A stretch of 46,762 nucleotides of DNA from an uncultured Bacilli bacterium. Its GTDB lineage: Bacteria > Bacillota_I > Bacilli_A > RF39 > UBA660. This document shows positions 40,646-46,762 of the stretch, piece by piece. The DNA is taken from positions 1 through 46,762 of the forward strand of contig CALVYK010000008.1 of assembly GCA_944372195.1 (NCBI GenBank). The letters are read 5' to 3'. The notes beneath the pieces are model-generated. The model was not told where the DNA came from and ran no database searches. It saw only the letters and a list, made by a program, of their open reading frames with translations. The position numbers and the translations under genes are program-made. The first letter of the stretch is position 1; the number at the start of each line of letters is the position of its first letter.

Positions 40646-43428
40646 CTATTTTCCTCCAAATCATTAATAAATGTAACATTAGGTTTATTTTTATCAATCA
40701 TAGTGCCTGTATCAACAGTAAAATTTTTATCTATTAGTTTATATGCCTTTCTTAACTTGTCAGTAGGATAAACATTATCAAGATCAAGTTTTATAAACTT
40801 CTTAGCAACTAATTTATTAAATATTGGTGCAAACCTTCCACCATCTAATCCAGAAACACTCATTAAATTAGATCTAGTTGTTTTACTTTGACCGTTTATG
40901 AAATTAAATAATGTTGCATTTTTAGCATATAAATCTTGTAATTCTTTAACATCCTCTCTACTACACTCACTATATGCTTTATATTCATTAGCATAATCTC
41001 TTAATTTAAAAACATCATTATCATAAATTTTGAATAAATACTTAACAACATAATCTACTATACTTTTGCTAACTAATATGTTCTCATAACTAGAATCAAC
41101 ATTAACAATTAAACTAGCTAAGGCGACACAGAATCTTGATAGTTTCTTAGCTGTAGTAACACCAAATAAAGGAAAATTACACTCAAATACACTATTAAGA
41201 TCTTCTGCTTTTTCCCATATATAGCTTTTTACTCCATCTTCAAATATTACATTTTCAATTTGTCTTGTTGCTACCCAGTTTATTTTACTTTGATAATATT
41301 CTTTAGGTATTGGTTCACCTTGTAATTCATATGTAAATGGATTTTTTCTTTCTTTTACATCTATCTTTGGTATTAATAAAAATCCATCATATCTGGAAAC
41401 ATCTTCTGCACTTTTTATAAGTTCCATTAATGGCATTATACCATTAGGAAAAGTGTTCAAAAATCTAGGATTTCCATTATCATCATTAATTGGATTAGAT
41501 ATTGTTATCATCCTTAATTTACAAGGAACTATTAATTCCCCACTAACCCTAGATAATCTTAATTCATTACTTGACCTAATATCTGTCATAGTTTTTATAA
41601 AATCTTGTTTAGCACCGCTAAATTCTTCTAAAACAACTAATCTTTTATGTTGTCTAGGTATAGAACCTATAGTATTACAAAAAGATCCATCAACTTTACT
41701 AGAACCACCAATAAGACCAACAGTTGTAGAAGTTTTAAGAGATAAAAAATGACCAAAATTATATAATTCAACTAACTTGCTTGTTGTTTCTGACTTTCCA
41801 ACTTGTGTGTCTCCAAGTAAAAACACATCTAGACAACCTCTCATTGGTCCGTCATAATCAAAATCTAATATTGAGTTGAACACTAAATCACTCATTAACC
41901 ATGTATCAAAATTTAAGTGTTTACTTATATGTTTTTTAGCATTTTCATATAAATAATTTAGCTTATCTTCTATAGTACCCTCTATTTGAAATTTTTTTAA
42001 TTTATCTATATCTAATTTGTAATTTCTATTGTCATGTACCATTATACTTTTGAAACATATAGCTACTAATTTTTGATGTTTAGTAGGGTGGGGATATATC
42101 CTATAGTCTATAACATACTGACCGCCAACATCTAACTTCTCAAAACTGTATAAATCTAGACTTTGAGCAGAACCATCTATATCTTTATCCACTACTGTAG
42201 ACTTGTAAACAGTTCTTAACTCTTTCATATTTATTTCTACAAACGGTTCTTGAGGTGGTATGCCAACAAATGACTTTAATTTGGCTTTTATTTCACTATC
42301 TTTAGCACATACTTCTATTAGTTCTAGCATTTGAATTATGTTTTGTTTTTCAAGATACCATTCTTTTTTCTCTCCCTCAAACATAGTTTCTGTTTTAGAT
42401 CCTTTTTCATCAAATTTTTCAAAATTAACTATTTTAGGGACAGAATAAGAGTCTTGAAATTCACTAGTTATAGTAACAACACTTCTTAAATCTTTTCTTA
42501 AGACACTATCATTAAGAGCTTTTTTAATAGTAATTTTTTTATCTATTTCATTTTTATCCAAATTAAAATGATGTTGTTCCAAAGCATAAAAATCAAATAT
42601 ATCTTTATTATATTTAGTAATAAAGTCATAAAAATCTTCTTTTTCTTCCTTAACAACATCACCTATCCTAACATATTTTATATCTTTAACTATATCTTTT
42701 AAAGTTAAGTACATATTCTCCATGCCTTTTTTACCTGGATCATCATTATCATAGCACAGAACTATTTTCTTATCTTTAAAAGATCCTATTGTTTTATCAT
42801 TAGGCTTAGCACTTGCCCCACCTGTTAAAGTATATGCGTTTATACCTTGCTCTCTAGCTATTAACATATCTTTTTCTCCTTCAAAAAAATAGCATATGTC
42901 ATTACTGTTTAAAAAATTGTCATAGGGTATAATCCAACCACTTTCTGCGTTTTCATTTGATGCACATTTTGGAGCATTGTCATATTTTAATAAATTATAT
43001 TTTCTAATATCTACTAAAATATTATTATAAAAGACAGGTATACCTAAAAATTTTCTATTAGAATTTTCATTTTTAAATAAACCCAGATTCATAGTGTCTA
43101 TTAACTCATCACTAAGACCTAATTTTTTCACTTTTTCTAAAAATTTAGCATCTGACCATAAAAGACCTTTATAATAATCCCAATCATCAGATAAATTATA
43201 TTTATTTAAGAGTTTATTAGCATCAGTAATTGATATATTATTTACTTTAGATATAAATTGTTCCTCATTAAATCCTATATCACATACCCAACAATGAAAT
43301 AGATTTTTTGTAGTATTTATCGAAGCAGATGGTCTTGTATCATCATGAAAAGGACACAAGACCTTTACTTCTTCATTTTGCCATTCGCTATCTTCAACAT
43401 CTTTAAAATATTTTTTAAAGTATTCCAT
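40642..43428 (-). CDS. Primase fused to MCM-like AAA+ helicase
   Basis: 928 aa. N terminus: CHC2-type zinc finger (C25, H28, C46, C49), then TOPRIM with FEGEKD (E183, E185) and CYDNDDPG (D227, D229). C terminus: AAA+ with Walker A GDTQVGKS (539-546), an STTVGLIGG loop, Walker B LVVLEEFSG (597-605), a hairpin-like segment ELRLSRVSGELIVPCKLRM, sensor ISNP (643-646) and arginine-finger-like VSRYD (677-681). Order and wording correspond to MCM helicases rather than to DnaB or T7 gp4. It probably unwinds DNA and lays primers for the polymerase. Confidence 0.82.
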   Translation of the reverse strand: MEYFKKYFKDVEDSEWQNEEVKVLCPFHDDTRPSASINTTKNLFHCWVCDIGFNEEQFISKVNNISITDANKLLNKYNLSDDWDYYKGLLWSDAKFLEKVKKLGLSDELIDTMNLGLFKNENSNRKFLGIPVFYNNILVDIRKYNLLKYDNAPKCASNENAESGWIIPYDNFLNSNDICYFFEGEKDMLIAREQGINAYTLTGGASAKPNDKTIGSFKDKKIVLCYDNDDPGKKGMENMYLTLKDIVKDIKYVRIGDVVKEEKEDFYDFITKYNKDIFDFYALEQHHFNLDKNEIDKKITIKKALNDSVLRKDLRSVVTITSEFQDSYSVPKIVNFEKFDEKGSKTETMFEGEKKEWYLEKQNIIQMLELIEVCAKDSEIKAKLKSFVGIPPQEPFVEINMKELRTVYKSTVVDKDIDGSAQSLDLYSFEKLDVGGQYVIDYRIYPHPTKHQKLVAICFKSIMVHDNRNYKLDIDKLKKFQIEGTIEDKLNYLYENAKKHISKHLNFDTWLMSDLVFNSILDFDYDGPMRGCLDVFLLGDTQVGKSETTSKLVELYNFGHFLSLKTSTTVGLIGGSSKVDGSFCNTIGSIPRQHKRLVVLEEFSGAKQDFIKTMTDIRSSNELRLSRVSGELIVPCKLRMITISNPINDDNGNPRFLNTFPNGIMPLMELIKSAEDVSRYDGFLLIPKIDVKERKNPFTYELQGEPIPKEYYQSKINWVATRQIENVIFEDGVKSYIWEKAEDLNSVFECNFPLFGVTTAKKLSRFCVALASLIVNVDSSYENILVSKSIVDYVVKYLFKIYDNDVFKLRDYANEYKAYSECSREDVKELQDLYAKNATLFNFINGQSKTTRSNLMSVSGLDGGRFAPIFNKLVAKKFIKLDLDNVYPTDKLRKAYKLIDKNFTVDTGTMIDKNKPNVTFINDLEENR

Positions 43429-43441
43429 GATAATTCAACTA

Positions 43442-44002
43442 TTAGATACCTGGTATTTCTACATCATTATTAGTTGGTGCTTCGTTAGTTTGTATTTCTT
43501 TAAAACTCTTTACTCTATTTATATATTTCTTTTGAACTTCATCTAAACCTGTTTCTTTGTTTTGAACAGTCTTATCATAACTTTCCGTTATAACATCAAC
43601 TAAACAAGTTAATCCTTTAGTTTTTTCTGGTATTTCACTAGCATAAAGTTCTTTTAAACCTATACCATAAAGAAATGCAGGTATTTGAAAAGGCATATTT
43701 GGATGAGTAGATAAGTTATGAAAAATTATTCTACCATCATAAGCACCACCAACAACTTCTAACTTAACTGTACAATTATAAAAAGTACAATTAGGCACTA
43801 ATTCAGTTATTTTATCTCCTTTTTCATCTACAAGAGCTTTGCCATTTTCATCTCTTTGTATTACTTTTATATTTTTAGTTTCTGCTTTCCAAGGAGTTAC
43901 TTCTTTAATCCTTACTAAGTATTCTCCATCTGGAATTGGACTAAAATCTGTATTAACTCCTTCTCTTGCTTCATATTTTTTATTTAAACTTGTGTCTATC
44001 AT
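43442..44002 (-). CDS. DUF669-like protein, possible ssDNA binding
   Basis: 186 aa. The pattern DGEYLVRIKEVTPWKAETKN, CTVKLEVVGGAYDGRIIFHNLST and a late helix resembles DUF669/gp2.5-type phage proteins that bind single-stranded DNA or accompany recombination. The C terminus is acidic (NNDVEIPGI). It sits just upstream of the primase-helicase and downstream of the annealing protein. Family assignment by eye, so moderate certainty. Confidence 0.6.
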   Translation of the reverse strand: MIDTSLNKKYEAREGVNTDFSPIPDGEYLVRIKEVTPWKAETKNIKVIQRDENGKALVDEKGDKITELVPNCTFYNCTVKLEVVGGAYDGRIIFHNLSTHPNMPFQIPAFLYGIGLKELYASEIPEKTKGLTCLVDVITESYDKTVQNKETGLDEVQKKYINRVKSFKEIQTNEAPTNNDVEIPGI

Positions 44003-44004
44003 AA

Positions 44005-44748
44005 TTAATTTTCCTTCCTTTTATCATTATTTTCAATAGCATCTAGAAATGCTTTTATAACTTTTCTATCATATATAAATGTATCTATAGTTTTTACAAC
44101 ATCTTTAACTGTTATAACTTTATATATGGTTATTGTTCCAAACTTATCATTATCATAAAGATATATTTCTTTAGCAAATGAATCAATTTTAGAACTATAC
44201 AAATGTTTTATATTCTTCTTATTCATAGAAGTTATAATTATATTAGAATCTTTCTTATAGTCTAAGTCTATATAATTAAGTGGATCATTCTTATTAACTA
44301 CTTTAATATCATCTTCAAAACTTTTCCTTAATTTTTCAATAATATTTTCTAATTCAACACTATCTTTTGTATTATCTTCATAATGTTTCATTAACTCTGA
44401 GTAATATTCTTGTAAGTTAATTTTTTGATTTTGTAAGAATACCTCATAATAAGATCTAATCCAATTTTTTAAATACTTATTATCCAATACTTCATATTCT
44501 GTCATGTCTGGAAAATCAGGATCTTCCTTAACAACAGGACATTCAACTAATTTTTGAAAAAGAATTGCTAAAACAGATGTTACTTTCAATAACTTTAAAC
44601 CTTGTGTAAGTTCTTTTTGTTTACCAAAAATATTTTTATTTCCCAATTTTATAAAACTTTCAGTAGCAATAAATAGTTCATCATCTGCGTTTAGATAATA
44701 ATACCTATTATTACCAACTTCATAAAATTTATTTTTATAGTGTTTCAT
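44005..44748 (-). CDS. Hypothetical replication-block protein (247 aa)
   Basis: Begins with a beta-rich section (YEVGNNRYYYLNADDELFIATESF), becomes helical in the middle and ends with a beta-plus-helix section (FGTITIYKVITVKDVVKTI). Overlaps the annealing-protein gene by 14 bases. No family recognised; position suggests a recombination accessory. Confidence 0.68.
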   Translation of the reverse strand: MKHYKNKFYEVGNNRYYYLNADDELFIATESFIKLGNKNIFGKQKELTQGLKLLKVTSVLAILFQKLVECPVVKEDPDFPDMTEYEVLDNKYLKNWIRSYYEVFLQNQKINLQEYYSELMKHYEDNTKDSVELENIIEKLRKSFEDDIKVVNKNDPLNYIDLDYKKDSNIIITSMNKKNIKHLYSSKIDSFAKEIYLYDNDKFGTITIYKVITVKDVVKTIDTFIYDRKVIKAFLDAIENNDKRKEN

Positions 44749-45712
44749 TTAAGAAATTTTCTATAGTCTTTTTAAATTGTGTAACATTTGGGAATTTAGA
44801 TATTTTATTAGCAAGTTCTCTTTCTGTGTCATTAGGTGATAATGCAAAATTATATTTTTTCATAACCGCTAAATTTACTTTTTGTAGAACTTTAATTATT
44901 TTTGATTCTTCTGTAGTTTTAATAATACTTATTAAATCTATAACTTCTTGTGGTATATTATCTACATTCTTAGCTTCAACAACAGGTTCTGTTTCTTTAA
45001 CTGGTTCTTTTTCTACAGTATTATTTTGTTCTACAACAACTTCTTCTTTAATAGGTGCTGTCATTTTTTGCTCTACAACAACTTCTTCTTTAGTAGGTGC
45101 TGTATTCTTTACTTCTGGAATATCTGGTTTAATATCTTTTTTAGCTTCATCAAATTGTAAGTCAGATCCCTCATATAATTTTAATGCTAGACCTGTTGCT
45201 CTAGATGCTAGTTTAGCTTTTGCTCTTTGTATTGCTCTGTTTACTAAGTTTTGATTGAATATTCTAGCAGCTGAATAATCTTGTTCTTGTATTGGATAAA
45301 TTTCTAAGAAATTTTTTCCTAAGAAATTTAACTCAACTTTAACGAAATGAGCAAACATAGGAGCATTTGTTTCACTAATCTTAACATCTTTTTGAATATT
45401 TACTTGGTGATTTTCAACTTTATCGGTAAATACGAATCCACCATTTTCATTTTGAATTACATTAAATTGTGCATCTTCATCACACATATATGTTAATCTT
45501 TCCATTACAGCCCATGGAATATATACATCGCCCTTATATGTAGATTTTAAAAACGGTGCTAATTCCTTAGCTTCTTTAGAAGTTCCATTATAATTATCTA
45601 TAAAAACTTCCTTCCAACTTTTTTTAGTATTATTAGCATCATTCTTTTTTGATGCTGCTTTCTTAGTCTTTACTTCTTCATTTGATTCAATTTTTATTTC
45701 ATTTTTATCCAT
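44735..45712 (-). CDS. Sak/DUF1071-like single-strand annealing protein (putative)
   Basis: 325 aa. Residues about 55-180 (GDVYIPWAVMERL, MFAHFVKVELNF, NQNLVNRAIQRAKAKLASRATGLALKLYEG) resemble the DUF1071/Sak branch of Rad52-like annealing proteins, where the NRAxxRAxxKxxA helix is diagnostic. The basic N terminus may bind DNA. Residues about 195-245 form an acidic linker with a repeated APxKEEVVVEQ unit. Partner for the YqaJ-type exonuclease in a two-component recombination system. Confidence 0.65.
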   Translation of the reverse strand: MDKNEIKIESNEEVKTKKAASKKNDANNTKKSWKEVFIDNYNGTSKEAKELAPFLKSTYKGDVYIPWAVMERLTYMCDEDAQFNVIQNENGGFVFTDKVENHQVNIQKDVKISETNAPMFAHFVKVELNFLGKNFLEIYPIQEQDYSAARIFNQNLVNRAIQRAKAKLASRATGLALKLYEGSDLQFDEAKKDIKPDIPEVKNTAPTKEEVVVEQKMTAPIKEEVVVEQNNTVEKEPVKETEPVVEAKNVDNIPQEVIDLISIIKTTEESKIIKVLQKVNLAVMKKYNFALSPNDTERELANKISKFPNVTQFKKTIENFLNETL

Positions 45713-45728
45713 CTTATATCATCCTTCC

Positions 45729-45968
45729 TTATATACCAAAATCATTATCAACTTTTTCTTCATCAGATCCTATTTTCACTAAATATTCTTCTATTTGACT
45801 AGGTTTTAAATACTTACTCCATCTAAGCAAACTCATAGGTGATGAATAAAATACTAATTGTCTAGCTTTGCTGCTTTTTACTCCATTTTCATAAAGCACA
45901 TCTAGTAACAAATCTTTTCTAATGTCACTATCAGGAACTTTATAAAAGTCTCTTTTTTTATATGCCAT
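45729..45968 (-). CDS. Hypothetical protein (79 aa)
   Basis: ATG 45968 follows GGAGGTG at ideal spacing; an open extension of 11 codons upstream overlaps the next gene and is not favoured. Helical; VLYENGVKSSKARQLVFYSS and LLRWSKYLKPSQIEEYLV give a charged, compact look. Unknown function. Confidence 0.7.
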   Translation of the reverse strand: MAYKKRDFYKVPDSDIRKDLLLDVLYENGVKSSKARQLVFYSSPMSLLRWSKYLKPSQIEEYLVKIGSDEEKVDNDFGI

Positions 45969-45984
45969 GATAACACCTCCATTC

Positions 45985-46191
45985 TTAATCTTTCTTTTCA
46001 ACTATACAACATCTATCATACTTGAAATTTATTAACATTGTCAATATTTCTTTTATTGATAGATCGTATTGTTCTTTTAGCTCTTTTATTATAACATCTA
46101 AAATACCAATAAGTTCAAAATTATTATTAATATTTCCTTTTATTTTTATTTCTAAATGATCTTTATTTGGTACACTTATTATTTTTAACAT
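45985..46191 (-). CDS. Hypothetical protein (68 aa)
   Basis: Small alpha/beta protein (HLEIKIKGNINNNFELIGIL, then helices). I recall similar short proteins in Firmicutes phage early regions of unknown function. Overlaps the coiled-coil gene upstream by 29 bases. Confidence 0.62.
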   Translation of the reverse strand: MLKIISVPNKDHLEIKIKGNINNNFELIGILDVIIKELKEQYDLSIKEILTMLINFKYDRCCIVEKKD

Positions 46192-46408
46192 TTTTTAACA
46201 TCTCCCTATTTTCTATTTTCATATTTTTAACTTGTTCTTTTAAATCTATTATTTTATTTTTAAGAAGCATGTTTTCATCAATCATACTTCTATCTTTTTC
46301 TAATAATTCTGTATATTTTTCTAACAGAGTATTATATTTATTATCAATAGTATTATATTTTTTTCTATACTTTATAACATTAAACAAATCTTTTATTTTC
46401 TTTATCAT
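46163..46408 (-). CDS. Coiled-coil protein (81 aa)
   Basis: Lys/Asn/Leu-rich, all helical with continuous coiled-coil potential (residues 15-70). GGAAAG ribosome binding site region upstream. Probably a scaffold or adaptor protein; no family recognised. Confidence 0.62.
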   Translation of the reverse strand: MIKKIKDLFNVIKYRKKYNTIDNKYNTLLEKYTELLEKDRSMIDENMLLKNKIIDLKEQVKNMKIENREMLKNVKNNKCTK

Positions 46409-46448
46409 TAATCACACATCTTTCCTTTATTATAGTAAAATGTTCTTA

Positions 46449-46499
46449 TTACATTTCCAATGCTCTTTTTATTATTTTATCTTTAAATAATCTAGCCAT
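46449..46499 (-). CDS. Possible micro-ORF (16 aa)
   Basis: ATG 46499 is preceded by GGAG at ten bases and encodes MARLFKDKIIKRALEM, a short amphipathic basic helix. It sits in the otherwise empty 95 bases between the coiled-coil gene and the two-TM gene. May be a leader peptide or chance. Confidence 0.25.
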   Translation of the reverse strand: MARLFKDKIIKRALEM

Positions 46500-46504
46500 A
46501 TTAT

Positions 46505-46663
46505 TTATTCTCCTCTCTTTTTTAAAAATAAATTAGCTAATAAAATGAATACACATCCAAACGCACTACTTATAGAATTAGCATCCATACTTACAATATC
46601 AAAGATAAGACCTACACCTATTATAAAACTACAAACCCCTATTATATAATCTGCATATTTCAT
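46505..46663 (-). CDS. Small two-TM membrane protein (52 aa)
   Basis: ATG 46663 with AAGGAG in front is preferred over an overlapping upstream start. Two hydrophobic segments (YIIGVCSFIIGVGLIFDIV and AFGCVFILLANLFL) with a short polar loop and a basic tail (KKRGE): a hairpin membrane protein. Function unknown; such early membrane peptides often modify the host envelope. Confidence 0.65.
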   Translation of the reverse strand: MKYADYIIGVCSFIIGVGLIFDIVSMDANSISSAFGCVFILLANLFLKKRGE

Positions 46664-46664
46664 A

Positions 46665-46762
46665 TTATTTATTCTCCTTATTTTCATTTTCTTTTACTTC
46701 TTCAAAATCTTCGATATTACCATTTATTCTACAATAATAGGTTGTTTCATCTATTGCAATAG
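46665..46762 (-). CDS. Acidic protein, truncated by the window edge
   Basis: 32 codons and two bases of a frame running in from the right edge and ending at TAA 46667..46665, just before the next ribosome binding site. Acidic (IDETTYYCRINGNIEDFEEVKENE). If joined to position 1 the frame extends through the last part of the 1-248 gene in another frame, where a TTG start about 6 codons upstream of the junction would be the best candidate. Confidence 0.5.
   Translation of the reverse strand, partial: IAIDETTYYCRINGNIEDFEEVKENENKENK

Noticed and set aside
44826..45254. Plus-strand frame of 142 codons opposite the annealing protein
   Set aside because: Ser/Thr/Phe-rich shadow of the acidic repeat linker and its flanks, against the direction of all local genes.
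1..46762. tRNA genes and a recoded genetic code
   Set aside because: I found no cloverleaf with a GTTC-type T loop, and several genes end in TGA in tight overlaps (for example 9503-9506 and 37196), so TGA is a normal stop.
1..46762. Temperate phage or prophage
   Set aside because: No integrase, recombinase, CI-like repressor or attachment core is visible; the two HTH proteins lack a dimerisation or peptidase domain of the CI/LexA type.

Overview
The window looks like a complete or nearly complete genome of a short-tailed (podovirus-type) phage infecting a low-GC Gram-positive bacterium, probably a gut Firmicute. The evidence is the very AT-rich base composition, strong AGGAGG-type ribosome binding sites, normal use of TGA as stop, a CHAP plus CW_7 endolysin, and a virion set of portal, N4 gp56-like major capsid protein, head-tail adaptor, large beta-propeller nozzle and ejection-type proteins, with no tape measure, sheath or tail tube. 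I see no integrase, lysogeny repressor, tRNA, rRNA, CRISPR array or insertion sequence, so a virulent life style is the simplest reading.

Layout: positions 1-7773 (minus strand) hold about 18 tightly packed early genes: a PAPS-reductase-like PP-loop protein, a SNF2-type helicase, cysteine-rich small proteins, a possible sliding-clamp-like protein, an SSB, and many small unknowns. Positions 7774-8826 are a gene-free control region with tandem minus-strand promoters, dyad operators, helically phased short repeats and a rightward promoter. Positions 8827-34571 (plus strand) hold small membrane and HTH proteins, terminase, portal, scaffold, capsid, adaptor, a giant nozzle with lectin-like insert, two collagen-like/leucine-rich-repeat receptor-binding gene pairs, the lysis cassette (coiled-coil TM protein, CHAP endolysin, holin) and three long ejection-type virion proteins. 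Positions 34581-46762 (minus strand) hold replication and recombination genes: MazG-like, YqaJ/lambda-type exonuclease, VRR-NUC and HNH-like nucleases, family A DNA polymerase, a primase fused to an MCM-like helicase, a DUF669-like ssDNA-binding candidate and a Sak/DUF1071-like annealing protein.

Both ends are minus-strand genes cut by the window edge. If the ends are joined, the right-hand replication block lies directly downstream of the left-hand early block, giving one leftward early unit of about 20 kb starting from the tandem promoters near 8.1-8.2 kb, opposed to one rightward late unit. The late unit is punctuated by terminator-promoter pairs (15.6, 18.1 and 28.8 kb), most with an extended -10 element.

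The least explained parts are the 11182-11502 intergenic locus in front of the terminase, which looks like two stacked small-RNA transcription units; the 8.1-8.7 kb control region; two small genes that seem to need AUU start codons; the primase-MCM fusion; and a leucine-rich-repeat protein whose ten repeats consist of a duplicated five-repeat block. All calls come from reading the sequence by eye. No database search, alignment or folding program was run.
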